A stretch of DNA of 64,000 nt, from positions 46,887 through 110,886 of the forward strand of contig JALLLT010000076.1 in assembly GCA_025266875.1 (NCBI GenBank), given 5' to 3'. This document shows, one piece after another, positions 32,853 to 44,688 of this stretch; the first letter of the stretch is position 1, and every line of letters begins with the position of its first letter. The notes under the pieces were generated by a model. It had not been told where the DNA came from. It saw nothing but the letters and a program-made list of their open reading frames with translations, and made no database searches. The position numbers were made by a program, and so were the translations under genes. This DNA comes from Fennellomyces sp. T-0311 (Eukaryota; Mucoromycota; Mucoromycetes; Mucorales; Lichtheimiaceae).

Positions 32853-33350
32853 GTACCTAAACTCGACCTCCAGAGGTGGTGCAGCAAAAAAATTATCTCG
32901 GTAATGAGAGTTCAGTATGTTGTCAAGGGGTCTTTCTAGAGTAGATTGATACCATCCGACGTGCTGTGCGATTTTTTTTCCTCGAGCAAGAGGAAGTTGA
33001 GTAAAGTAGTGAAAAACGGTCGAAAAATGGCAAAAGTGCCAGTGTATAGCCTTACCTTTTGGCCATTTTTGAGCCAAAATGGTGGCAAAATTTTTGGGAT
33101 ATCATTTCCCAGTTTCAGGCACAAGGATGTAGCTGATGAAGAGGCGAGTAGAACGATACTTGTACTAGTCATTATCGTCTACAAAAGCTCCCTTTTGTCC
33201 ATGTTTTTTTTTGTATATTTGAGAACCCGCTGTGGTGTGCTACAACGACTGCCATTTTGAGGCAAAAGGAGTGCATCTTTAATATTTTGCAAAGCCCACT
33301 TTCACGGTTGTTCGAGGAAACATGCATACATTGCATACACAAGTGTGGTA
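32853..33350 (-). repeat. Dispersed repeat R, copy B
   Basis: The first ~410 bp are an inverted match of 37050-37471 with only scattered differences. The further ~90 bp match copy A (18757-19255) but not copy C. Its small frames are not shared in a way that suggests coding. Confidence 0.75.
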
Positions 33351-34704
33351 GCTCATGTCATATTAAACAATAGAAGGTATATTATAATGTTCACATTCTT
33401 ACTACAATAGGAAACGACTACTTATGCTTAAAGCATGACAAAAGATCCATATAGTGCTTCGCAGATCATATGTTATAAGAAAGATAGAGCATAGAAGAGA
33501 GTAGTTGTACATGTATAGCTACTTATAGCAGCACAGATTTATTTAGCAAAATAAAGCAAGTGCATATATAGACTCTATGGCACATATCTTACCTTGCATG
33601 CGAATACACTACCTCACCATCTATACCGAACATACTGTAGCCATTATCAAAACATGACCTTTACCTTCATTTCTTTCATCATAACAAGTAGCGCAGTTAC
33701 CATCCCAATATCGTGACGCGACTCTTCAACCATTAATAATCAAATCCATTAAAGATCAAAATATCCCCACACTTGCTCATCAACAACCAAGGATCAAAGC
33801 ATCGCCATAAGTGTTCACCAATAGCCAGCCATAAATCAAAGCCCTGCAGTTGCTTGTTGTAATGCCAGGAAACATAAGGTCACTGGTGTCCGAGTACCAA
33901 AAAGGAACACAGGATTTATATTCTTTACGCCCCAGAGCCAAGGTATTGGTAGTCTTCAATGCCCAAAAAAACAGGAATAAACCTTTTGTATGAAGTAACA
34001 GGTCATAGCAGAAGGATAAGGTTTTCCAACATGGACCTGGTTGATAGGATATGCTCTACTAGACCAGGGACTATGTGATGAGGCTGCTGGCTTGCCGTGT
34101 CTATTAAATTGTTGATGGGCTTGGTCACCGTTCTTGTAATCTCTGCTTGTTTGATCAAGGAGCAGTAGTAACTTAACGCTGAGTAATATGGACTTGATAT
34201 CAGTTTGGTATAATCGATGACCCCTCTTACAGTTTCTGTGTAAAAGATCGACGTTGGGGCATTACGAAATGGAACACCGAATCAAGAAACTTTCAAATAT
34301 GGTGGGGAAGCCGCTATGAAGCACGTCTTGAAGGTGCGAATGAGGACAAAACAGGGTACTGCGACAGATACAACGCCATTATGAGGACATCAGGACACCT
34401 CACTAGACCTTCGATGAAGGGGAACACCCATAAAACCATGGAATAATATGGAGATGAAAAAAGTAGGTTTCAGAACCACGCGTAAAGAATACACTACTTC
34501 CAATTGGAAATGTAGGGAAGACAATCCACCATCTAAAGAGGACATGTTATTAGTTTCTATAAAAATAATAAAACTAAAGATGACAGACATACCATTGCTT
34601 TTTAGCTCTACAAATAATAAAAGCCATCTTCATAAAGTAACGAGAAATAAAAACTTCATGTTCCTACTTTAATGTAAAGTAAAACAAGAACACAGACAAA
34701 TAGG
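33351..34704. other. No gene seen; faint repeat similarity
   Basis: 33600-33870 resembles, in reverse, 17590-18060. Only short frames are present, and nothing else was recognised. Confidence 0.4.
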
Positions 34705-35013
34705 TCGATCGTGTTTACTATTACTTTTAAGTGACTGCAGAAAAAAATTTCTGAACTAGATGGTCACAGTATACCTAGGCATACCCAGGTGGCGCCATTT
34801 GGCAGCCGGGCCAGTGGCGGCGGCCAATTTTGATTGTGTTACCTTTTTAGATCTATTTTTTAGATGTTCGGAAATCGTGTCAGGTTTTGCTCATTGTGTA
34901 GAACGTCGGGCTATTTTTTTTTCACCACTAGGCCGTGTGTTCAATGCTGACTACAGAAATGCTTTTTTAACAGCTAAAACACTTAGAACCACTAAAAAGG
35001 AGCTCCACATCAT
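34705..35013 (+). repeat. tRNA-like (SINE-like) dispersed repeat, copy 2
   Basis: The head CGTGTTTACTATTACTTTTA, then GTGACTG and an A-run, matches 9095-9345. After an unrelated ~110-bp middle, the tRNA-like block (TTTTGCTCATTGTGTAGAAC, then GTGTTCAATGCTGAC) and the tail AGGAGCTCCACAT match again. Box B is weaker here than in copy 1. Confidence 0.5.
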
Positions 35014-35856
35014 TAGCATCTAATATTTTCGTTTTGGCAATATCGACATAAAATTTAGAAATGGATAGTGTGTGCCTGTGTGCAAGTGTTGTTATTTATA
35101 TTTATTTTCTATTAACACTGTTTTTAGTGTCTTTCGAAACTTGGATCTTATATCAATATTCTGATCTGTGATACCTGTTTTAACAGCCATTAAACTGCAG
35201 TATTTCATATGTACACTGCTAAAAACAATGAATCAACAATCGACCATATACAAGAAGATCATATATACTAGGTATTTACACTAAATAAAAGTCAAGATGA
35301 TTTATTACACAGTTGCGATGATAGAATTCTGGAGGCGTTGTTCTCCACCTATGCCTTTTACAAATAGAAATACGTCCTCCATATTGGTAAAATAGGTCTG
35401 TATACAATAATAAGGGTAACACGACATCATTCTGTCCTCTTGGAAGTCTTCGACACTAATGAATTTTAAAGTAACATAATGCTGTTCTTACACTACATAT
35501 ACACAGTGTTTTGTTTAGTGAATACATCAAGATTACACCGGCATTTGTTTGAATAACCACTCAATAACAGTACATGCTTTTCACAATGTATATAAACTAT
35601 TTTGTAAACTATTTTGTTACATCTATTAACGTGTCTGTAAATAAAGAGATCATCAAAAATTATGACTTGAAACATAATCAATTTTATTAAACATGATGTA
35701 GGTTCGATACAATGTAATCTGACTTACCTTCCAGCATTGCTCTCGAAATACAGCTGCTTATGAAGACTTATGAAGCTTTTGCTTGTCTCTATATCTCTGT
35801 GATGCATTCCTTTGCCGCTTCATTTAAATTAGCATTGGTATCAAGTCATGCTAGTA
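35014..35856. other. No gene seen
   Basis: AT-rich with short frames only. It is the 3' side of the C2H2 gene. Confidence 0.4.
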
Positions 35857-36749
35857 TCATACATTTTCCTGCTTTTCTTCCGGAGACAGTTTTTTTCGTC
35901 CACGTTTAAATGGAGGCAAAGGAATCTCGTGAATGTCACGTATATGTTTGTAAAGATCGCCCTTTCGCTTAAATGTGGCGATACAGAAGATGCAAGTGAA
36001 ATTACCTATCACATATGGAATAGAATTATCAAACTCGAAATTATGGACTGGAATATTAACACATGAGAAATATGCTCTGCCTTTACCTCCATATACTTTT
36101 TCTCGATCCTCCACAATACAGTAGATGCTAAGGAGATCAAGTTCCTTGAGCCATGCGCACGTCGTACAAGGTCCAATGGCAAAGGTATCGAAATCAGACT
36201 CTGTCGTGGAAATGAAGCAAATAAGATATATGAGCGGCTGCCTAGTAATTGATCCGTTACTGCCATACCAGGGGCAATATGCGAGAAACGTTTCGCTGTT
36301 TCTATATTCAACCATAAGGGGCTATAATATACATAGTAATAGAGTGGATATCTACCTGGTCCAAGTTGCACACTGGGCCAGAGACATTTTGCTTCCCAAA
36401 CCAATTTCTCGGCTTTGGTGGATGTCTCTTCGTTTTCAGGCTTAACCAATGCCTCTTCTGCTTTCCTTGCTGCTGTGGTAGCCTTCGTCATGCGCCGTCC
36501 TTGCTCATACTTCTTGAGCTTGGAACGTTCCACAGAACTAGGGTCCACAGCTCTCTCCTTTCCTCTAGTAGTTTAAAATGAAGCAAAATGAAAAAAATGA
36601 AATGAGATTGTGAATGTGCATTCCGACTTGTCTTTCTTTCCATTCCGGCGCAATTGTTGAGCACGAATCTGCAATGAAGCAAAAAGTTTTAATCAGTTCA
36701 TTCATAAGTTCTGCTACAGAAAAACGGTGCTTACCAGAAAACGATCCAT
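35857..36749 (-). CDS. Small C2H2 zinc-finger protein of unknown role
   Basis: The likely model has four exons from ATG at 36749. M-D-R-F-L is joined to I-R-A-Q-Q-L-R-R-N, then to G-K-E-R-A-V-D-P-S-S, and, by a weaker donor (GTGCAA near 36377), to P-L-M-V-E-Y-R-N-S-E-T-F. The C-terminal part has C-T-T-C-A-W-L and a C2H2 finger (F-T-C-I-F-C, with H-I-R-D-I-H, about 35995-35920), then a basic tail P-F-K-R-G-R-K-K. The total would be about 240 residues. It lies between inverted copies B and C of repeat R. It is probably a DNA-binding protein, either a small host gene or the remaining gene of an element. Confidence 0.55.
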
Positions 36750-37049
36750 TTTAGGTAGTGGTAGCACCCCAGGCGAAGAGTGTTGCCTGCATGCCCTGTT
36801 CGCCACCCAACGTTATATTGATGATGGTCGAGGCTTGTATATTTTGGTTCCCCTGCCAACGTTAAATCGATGACGGACCAATTTGACATGCTCTTTGTGA
36901 AAGTCAACCGTTTTCCCTAGTAATATTCCATCAAAGCACTTCTTTGTCAATTGGTCTGCCATATTGGTCAAAATAATATATATTTTTGCAGAGTATATTG
37001 TACAGGAACGTCTACTTCATTATTTAAAGTTGAACTTGACGGCAAGAAT

Positions 37050-37471
37050 CTCAAAATGGCAGTCGTTGTAGCACACCGCAGCAGGTTCTCAAATATACAA
37101 AAAAAAAACATGGACAAAAGGGAGCTTTTGTAGACGATAATGACTAGTACAAGTGATCAGATTGGTATCGTTCTACTCGCCTCTTCATCAGCTACATCCT
37201 TGTGCCTGAAACTGGGAAATGATATCCCAAAAATTTTGCCGCCATTTTCGCTCAAAAACGGCCAAAAGGTAAAGCTATACACTGGCACTTTTGCCATTTT
37301 TCGACCATTTTTCACTACTTTACTCAACTTCCTCTTGCTCGACGAAAAAAAATCGCACAGCACGTCGGATGGTATCAATCTACTCTAGAAAGACCCCTTG
37401 ACAACATACTGAACTCTCATTACTGAGATAATTTTTTTGCTGCACCACCTCTGAAGGTCGAGTTTAGGTAC
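37050..37471 (+). repeat. Dispersed repeat R, copy C
   Basis: Inverted match of 32853-33261. It lacks the outer ~90 bp that copies A and B share. Confidence 0.75.
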
Positions 37472-38666
37472 GTACGTGAATGTCTTTTATTTTTCGTTAT
37501 TGTACTGAATATGATCTTTGATGAGTGAGAGATATATTCCTTGATCTCATAATAAAATGGGTTTGTTTCCTCCGTATAATAACATGCATTATTTGAAAGC
37601 ATATTTTATTTACGCAGCTCACAGTAGCAACTAGAAACTGTAAACATAATATAGCTACATTGTGTAGCACTTACATTGTTAATGGTTGTATGGCACTACT
37701 GATACTGCATTCCATTAGTCTACATCTATCGTTATAAAGTGAATATCACCTTTCCAATAAGTAGCCTACAATAAGTTTTAATATGGATGAAGTGTTGTGT
37801 TAGTATCGTTCTCGTTGTAGGTAAGCTACCTTTAGCATTTGGATAACTAGTTCTTTCTGGCAGGAAGTAAATAATACTCGCACGTTATCCTCGCATTATT
37901 AGTCTAAAGTAACATTGGAAAAGAGGTAGATAAAATGAAATAGAAAGTTTTACTCGGCATTGACACAGTGGGAAATATGTGTGGTTAAATATGGTGGATT
38001 CTGGTTGATCCTGGTTTGGTAAATACCTGGTGGATTTGGTCATTTTACCTGAAATTCACCGGACCAAAATTAACCAAAATAAACCAAAAAGGACCATAAA
38101 AAACGAACCATCACCGGTAGAAACAAAACATAACCAAACCATCAGAACCGTAGAAAACCATGCCTGTGAATACCATGGAAACCTGTACCAATAGTGATCG
38201 AGAATGACAGCGACATCGAGGTCACCATACGGTACAAAACAGAACTGGCGACCAATAATATAAATCCGTCGGTTTGAAAGCATTTCTGCTATTTATATAA
38301 ACGGTACATTCATTTTTCAGAAGCTTCTATATTGAATATGTATACGCGCAAATATGATTCTACGCATACGGAACCTGCAGCGAAAGAGCAGCCTTTTTAT
38401 TTCTATAGATCTACCATTTCTATCGTAATATACAATAACTAATTATTCTGGTTATTATCTAGCTCAGCGAAGGTGATACGTTTGTCATTATGTGCAGTCG
38501 ATCTATCATAATGAGCATAAGTTAAGTCAGGCGCGATCCAATTTGAAGGTCACTTACCTGCTTCGTATGTTTTGCGGTCTTTTGCCTTTGTCTACTTTTG
38601 AAGATGAATTGGAAGGAGGGCTTCTATTAACGAATAAAAAAGTTAGATCGGCGGCTTTGGTAACAT
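37472..38666. other. No gene; contains the first CACAGTGGG repeat
   Basis: From 37964, CACAGTGGGAAATATGTG(T)GG begins an A/C-rich stretch of about 240 bp full of ACCAAAA words. The same start occurs inverted at 44688. No other feature is supported. Confidence 0.45.
37964..38200 (+). repeat. CACAGTGGG repeat, copy 1
   Basis: Shares about 25 terminal bases (CACAGTGGGAAATATGTG then GGTTAAAT) and an ACC/CCA-rich interior with 44470-44688. The far end is undefined. Confidence 0.45.
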
Positions 38667-39674
38667 TCATACTTGTACATACTGTGGGTACGATTCACCA
38701 ATTTCATAATTATCGGCAAAAAACCGATCTTCATTAATTAATTCGCAAATGCCCTCATCGTCTTGCTCGCGACCATTCTCTTCATACTCATACTCATATT
38801 CGTACTCATCCTCGTCCTCCTCTGGATAGGACTCCGGTTCAGAGTCCAACTGCTTCTCCACAGAACGTGCGCGCTTTTGAGGGGGCGGACTCGTGGCACC
38901 AGGCTTCTCGGTCGTGCTTCGCTTCTTCTGCCCTGGCTTGATCCGATTGCGCCATGCCTCCGCGAACATATGTTCCGATGCCCAATGATTCTCACACCGC
39001 GAAAGATTGACATCTGTTTCATCGAATACTGCATCCTCAAATTGGGAGATAGCAATCTTTTTTTGGGCTGGCGGAAGTGAACTCCAAGTCGTGCCCGTCA
39101 AATCGATCATGGAATCATCTATAGCTTCTTCGCCGTAGATATAACGGTACTGGTCGTCTTCTGCCATCTTGGCAACCATTGCTTCCCTGACATCCTGTTC
39201 GAGTACGTCCAGGGCAATGGCGAGCTCGCGGCGCATTGTTCGATATGTTGCTTCGGCGTCTTCATCGGTAAAATCATCGTCAAATGCTGGCTTGATAACA
39301 TATTCTAAAATATGTTCCTTGACAATTCGCAGCTGAAAAGACCTGCGTTTACCCTCGACCATCTTGTATAGGCAAGGTGCCGGTATGATCTTCTTCTTTT
39401 TCTTGCTGCTATCGCGAGCTTCATCAGAAGGGTTGTTCGCAATGGATTGTGCGGCCGACGTTGATGGGATGTTGCTGAAGAGTTCGTTCAACATTGACTT
39501 AATTTCCATGTGTTGCTGCTGCTGCAGTTTTTTTATCTCTTCCACCTCCTTCTCGACGCAGGTACATATGTTGTATATCAAATGGACATCCTCGTTTAGA
39601 GACTTCACTTGCTTTTGCAGTTCTGCGACATCTTGAATGATATTGGGATTTGCGTTGCTTCTCTTTGGTGGCAT
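38667..39674 (-). CDS. Coiled-coil acidic protein divergent from the Tnp2-like transposase
   Basis: An intact 335-residue single-exon frame. A leucine/valine heptad region (residues about 15-70: L-Q-K-Q-V-K-S-L, E-V-E-E-I-K-K-L) is followed by a K-K-K-K-K stretch. A structured middle of about 150 residues comes next (R-I-V-K-E-H-I-L-E-Y-V, W-S-S-L-P-P-A-Q). The end has a basic patch and a very acidic Glu/Tyr run (about residues 285-310). I do not recognise the family. It starts 390 bp from the transposase start, head to head, across a 47-51-bp repeat array. By analogy with TnpA of plant En/Spm it could bind subterminal repeats; that is inference. 52 codons of its C-terminal half include E-Y-E-Y repeats. 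Confidence 0.6.
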   Translation of the reverse strand: MPPKRSNANPNIIQDVAELQKQVKSLNEDVHLIYNICTCVEKEVEEIKKLQQQQHMEIKSMLNELFSNIPSTSAAQSIANNPSDEARDSSKKKKKIIPAPCLYKMVEGKRRSFQLRIVKEHILEYVIKPAFDDDFTDEDAEATYRTMRRELAIALDVLEQDVREAMVAKMAEDDQYRYIYGEEAIDDSMIDLTGTTWSSLPPAQKKIAISQFEDAVFDETDVNLSRCENHWASEHMFAEAWRNRIKPGQKKRSTTEKPGATSPPPQKRARSVEKQLDSEPESYPEEDEDEYEYEYEYEENGREQDDEGICELINEDRFFADNYEIGESYPQYVQV

Positions 39675-39757
39675 AGCGATGAATTAGTGAACTTCGATGT
39701 AAAAATACCGATGGATGCATGGTCCTGATATATAGAAATATATATATCTGTTGCTAT

Positions 39758-39904
39758 GGTCAAAAATTCTGTAGCAGCCCAGATCATAATATACTGGTTG
39801 ATGTTGTTGTCAAAAATGCTGTTGCAGTCTAGATCACAATTGAGTGGTAGTTGTTGTCAAAAATGCTGTAGCAGTCCAGATCATAATACCGTGGTAGTTG
39901 TTGT
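39758..39904. repeat. Three direct repeats of 47-51 bp in the divergent promoter
   Basis: Three units share GTCAAAAATGCTGTAGCAGT, CCAGATCATAATA and TGGTAGTTGTT. They differ at a few positions and by 4 bp in length. They lie between the divergent starts at 39674 and 40064, where transposon-encoded DNA-binding proteins often act. Confidence 0.75.
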
Positions 39905-40063
39905 AAAAAAAGGCCGCATTGGTTCGTGTCGAAAAACGGGCTACATTAGCTGATAGTGACAAGAAATGCTGTATTGGGCCGAACCGAAATGCTATAGAGC
40001 TCGAACATAAATACCTAATAAAATACGCTTAATTTATCTCAACTGTCAAACACTACTTACATT

Positions 40064-43000
40064 ATGCAGAAGTGTCGCTATTGCTGTGGGTCGTTCCCTA
40101 AAAGAGCATTAAAGAACCACGAAATTAGGTGCTACAAGAAGAAATATTCGAGACCTACCGACAGCGATACCCAAGCAGCCAAACGCACAAGCATTCTCAT
40201 AGATGGTGAAACGGGCTACTCCCACCACTCAGGACGCAATACGAGGAAGCGCAACGAATGCATGGACGACAATCGGGCGTCGAAGAGGCAATCTACACAA
40301 CAAAGACCTGTAGTAGATGCCATGACACTGACCGACAGCGATATCGGTTATCACGATGACAGCTATTATGGCAACGGCCATTGTCCCTGGGTAGATGATG
40401 ACTTCGACGATACAGCTATTTCTGTACATGCAATGGACGTGGACGATGAACCTGTCGCTGTATCATCACCAGGCAGCACAAATCAACCAAACGCACCAGC
40501 CACAGCAGAGCTGATTGACAACTTTCAACGAAAAGAAGTATTCATAGGCTGCGACATACCAAATCTGTCATCGTCAGAGTTTCTCAGTTTGGATCTTCTT
40601 AAAATTATTGAACAATACAACATACCGCGCGCAGCATACGAAAGCTTGGTAAACTTCACAAACAAGGCAATGACAACATCTGATGGATCAGGTACCATAT
40701 TGCTATCTTAGGTACTTTTTTGATAATGCTACGGTTCATCTGACTTGATTCGCATTTAGACGCAACCGATCTATCCCAAGAATTTATTACTATCCACTCC
40801 CCATTTATTACCGAAAAGCTCCTTACATCGTTATATCCTATATCCCAACAATACTTCGATATCTGCAGAGATGGCTGTCACCTGTTCACGACCGACGAGC
40901 AGGTCGAGTGCCCAAATCCAACATGCAAAAAAGCCAGATATAACAATTTGGAAGAAAAGAAAGCATATGCCACGATGCAGTATTTGCCCGTATCCGACCA
41001 GTTGGCATCACTGATTTCGCACAAGGCCACACGAAATAAGCTGAAACCTGCATATACTATGCGTAACACCACATCTGGTATCTTCAGCGATATATTTGAT
41101 GGAAAGGCTTTAGATTGTGCGCAAGAATGGGGGTCGAACGACGTTGGCCTGGTCCTATACGTTGACGGATTTCAGCCCTTTATTCATAGTACCGTGTCAA
41201 TGACTATTGTGCACTTGATTATATTGAACTTCGATCCATATCAACGGTATGTGGCTAACGATAAAATTGGTCTATCATGGAGCCTCATGCGCAGCCTTCC
41301 ATAGATATCGTGATGAGAATATGATTCAAGTCTGCATTATCCCAACGACATCGAAAGGTGGTAACCTGGACTCGTTTCTCTCTCCGTTGTTAGACGAGCT
41401 TCAATTTCTAGAACGTGTGGGGATGGATGATCTATGTGATGACGACGAAATACGATGCTTTAAAGCTCATTTAGTTCTGGCTACTGGTGATATACCTGGA
41501 ACTGCTTCACTCGCACACCATGGTGGTCATCAGTCGACATTTGGATGTCGTATTTGTTTGATAGAATCCGTTCGATCAGAAAGCGCAAATTCGTTGGAGC
41601 GTCGACGTACTGGAAAAGAAAATATTAGACCTGGACACGGCCGGTACTATCCTGGAACTGTAGACCTCGATCCTTTGAGAACTAAAGATCATTACAAGCA
41701 TGGCGATATTGTAAGTTTTCTAGGTCAATTGCCTCCGACGTTTGCTCTAATACATATAATATATCACACGCAGCCACATAACATAAAATCACCATCTCCA
41801 TTCGCTCGATTAGACTCTTTCCAAGGACCATTCTCCTTCGGTCTCGACGAAATGCATATGTTTGGCTGCAACATAGGACCTCAACTATGGGCGATGTTCA
41901 GCAACCCGGTCCTTGATACACCTTATCATATGTCAAAGTCGCAACAAGCTTCAGTGAGCGCAGCAATTAGGAGTGCCATGAAGACATGGCCAGCAACATT
42001 TCAGGGGAGGATTACAGGTGTGTCTTTTGTTCATCCACGTGTTGTTGGCTATCAAATATTTATGTTGTAATTAGATGTGTTAACGCGAACGCGGGATACA
42101 CGCGCAGTGGATTATATTGACTTGCTTGTCTACGTTATCCCTACCATTGTTATTGACCAGCTACAGCGAATCGATCATGGATGTAGTAGCATAGCAATCC
42201 AAGCACTGGCTGATCTCGTCAAGGCGTGCGCACTTTCGCTTTCATGGAAGCAAACAAATGATACTATAGATGAAATCGAAAGGTATGAGGGACTAGATTG
42301 TAAACGAATATACTCACAGCTGTCTAATAGATGCGTCAATCGCTGGCATAACTTTGCTCGTACGAACCTTCCTACACATCAATATACAGTCAACCATCAC
42401 TATCTTCGACATATCCCGGAAGCATTGCGCCAGCTTGGACCATTGAGAGGATACGGGACTCGATGCATGGAGAGGGCTGTTGGTGTGTTTGATCGTAAGA
42501 TCAGATCTACCAAAACGCCAGGAATCAATGCAGGGAACAAGCTGGTTGCAGTAGCAGCCCAGCGATATCTCGATCGAAGCAATAACAAGCCGATGCAATG
42601 TCCAAAGGTTCATCAAGCAAAGGCAGCAATTTATTCCGAATCATATGATGGAGCACCTGAAATTTGGGGTCCCCACTTGTCAAAATCACCAATGCCGATC
42701 CGCGAGTACCGGGATTACAAACTTATGCCTTACCTTCGAAACTTTTGGGCACATGAGCGCCGTCTGTCCGTTGCCTTTATGCCTAACCTTTCACCAGAAA
42801 TATCAATTGGAAAACGACTGTACTACCAAGGAACAACATACGATTGCTGCTTACCAATGGGTACCAAAAGTCATGGAACCTATGTAAAATTGACATTGCC
42901 AGTTGACAAGTATGCCCGCTACAAGAACGTCGAAGGGGAGAGTACCGACAAGGTGTTTTTTGGAGAAACTTTACTCTTTTTCTCGCATAGATATCTTGGT

Positions 43001-43292
43001 AAGTAAACTTCTATTCAGTTGGTATTGATAAAACTAAAATTTTGCTGCTTTAGCGGATGAAAGGATCCTATGTCTGGTAAGAATTGCACGTCAGACTGGT
43101 CTATCAGCATATGGATACCCGTATGGAAATGGTACATACGGGTCGGAGGGTCGCTTGTATGTCTGTGATACCTCACGTATCGACTGTGCTGTCGGAGTGC
43201 TACCTTCTTCAACGATGAAGAATCGTTTCTACTATGTTTTTGAAGACATGATGCAAGGAACCATAGATCTGGGAGAAGTTACGGAGATCTGA
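40064..43292 (+). CDS. Tnp2-like DDE transposase, six exons, apparently intact
   Basis: The exons are 40064-40691, 40760-41246, 41305-42017, 42075-42282, 42331-42998 and 43054-43292. All five junctions are GT...AG and in phase, with no stop. The N-terminus has a zinc-finger-like C-R-Y-C-C...H-E-I-R-C. The Tnp2 core has Asp in V-L-Y-V-D-G-F-Q-P-F (exon 2). A second Asp is in A-T-G-D-I-P-G-T, followed by H-G-G-H-Q-S-T-F-G-C-R-I-C (exon 3). Glu is in G-L-D-E-M-H (about 41850). The C-terminal region (R-C-M-E-R-A, E-I-W-G-P, Y-R-D-Y) matches the fragment at 1-1586. It is the nuclease of a CACTA/EnSpm-like element and the central gene of a three-gene cluster with 38667-39674 and 43442-44144. Confidence 0.88.
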
Positions 43293-43441
43293 GCGAAGAG
43301 GTGTTGTTGGTGGTTTTTCGGCTGTAAATGATATCATTATAGAGAAAGTAGTAGCCAATAATGGTGATTAGTTTTTGCTACGATCCTCTGTAACAAGCGA
43401 TACTACACGTTGTATATATAAATCAGGCAGCATTTTTTTTA

Positions 43442-44144
43442 TTAAATTTCTGGACTGCGTTGATGCTTGATCTCTCTCCTCACGCTCCACAGTTGCTGTT
43501 GCAGTATGTCGCCGACCCAGTTGCGGTACATCCCATATGCAACTGGAAACTCGTAAATGTGAGCAAGCTCCTTCCAATCCGCATACTCCTCTATAATACG
43601 TTCTTCTTCGCTCTTCAAGTAATCGCCCCTCTCCTTTTTGTCTTCGAATCTCTTCCGGGTTTCATCGAACTTTATCTCTGCTTCCGCCATTTCCCTGAGC
43701 TGCCTTTCTTCCCTGAATGAACATGTAAATCAGGTTGGACACAATTTTCACATGATATAAACTGCTATTTATTCATACTTACACCTGCTTATTGATGAAT
43801 TCGGTCAGGTCCTCGTCATAGCGACCTTCCTTATTCTCTAGTATCAATGAACGCAAAACTTCGCAAGAATAGGGCTTTAATCGATTTGGTTTACCACCGG
43901 TGATCTCGAAAAGAGCCTTTATACTGTATTAAATATCTGAACGGTTAATATACTGTAATGCTACATATGATGCTACTTAGATACTTACAGGACCCTCTCT
44001 CTTCCGTACATCTGACGAAGAACTGTTTGAGCACTGATCCCGTGTTCAAGAGAGCAGCAGGTCAGGTCGATACATCCGTCGTCACTGAGGCGCCTTCTCT
44101 TTTTCAAAGAGCTGCTGCAGATTTCATTTCCTGGCGATGACATG
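43442..44144 (-). CDS. Small coiled-coil protein convergent with the Tnp2-like transposase
   Basis: Three exons (44144-43989, 43923-43783, 43712-43442) with GTAAGTATC and GTAAGTATG donors give about 188 residues with no stop. Residues about 15-30 are basic (L-K-K-R-R-R-L), and T-V-L-R-Q-M-Y follows. A long charged helix (E-E-R-Q-L-R-E-M-A-E-A-E, then K-R-F-E-D-K-K-E-R) comes next. The end is Trp/Tyr-rich: Y-A-D-W-K-E-L, Y-G-M-Y-R-N-W-V-G. I do not recognise it. It ends 150 bp from the transposase stop, so it may belong to the same element. Confidence 0.6.
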
Positions 44145-44469
44145 ATAAAATTGTGGTGGTGAAAAACTTAATATTATTGTATTCGCGTGCCATATATATA
44201 TATATACTTAGACGGCACTACTTCAAGTGCCGCGGATCTGTGCAGTACATGCATTCAATAATATGACATCTTTATTCCTGTCATGCACAATGTTAGAGAT
44301 TTTAATTTTGACGCATTAAAAATACTGTAAGCTTTGTCAGCTGTGGTAGTGGTGTAGGCGAATGATTCTTTAGAGTCTATTCAAGTCTGCTGCGTGGCCA
44401 AAAAAATCGTACCTATGACTCATCAATAGTAAGTTGGGACTCTTCAGCATATTGTAATTCTACCCTGTT
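44145..44469. other. No gene; a short inverted repeat
   Basis: At about 44215-44233 GGCACT-ACTTCA-AGTGCC forms a small hairpin. No element end could be assigned. Confidence 0.35.
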
Positions 44470-44688
44470 AAAATAACCAAAGTCAACAGAGAATAACCAC
44501 AGTTCACAAAAAAAAACCATAGAAATACCAGGCTTTACCGAAATTCTTGGTGAAATTCCGAAAAGTAAGGTATTTCGTGGTCGATTGCGGTTTGAACCAG
44601 AGATGACAACGGTTTACCAGATAATCACCACACTTTACTGGATGTAACCAAAATATACAGGATTTAACCGCACATATTTCCCACTGTG
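44470..44688 (-). repeat. CACAGTGGG repeat, copy 2, abutting the KDZ-2 C-terminus
   Basis: Reading down from 44688 it starts CACAGTGGGAAATATGTG(C)GG, as at 37964, and is rich in ACC/CCA words. It directly follows S-L-F-T of KDZ-2, where KDZ-1 continues E-R-L-F to its stop, so it probably replaced the last residues. Confidence 0.5.
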
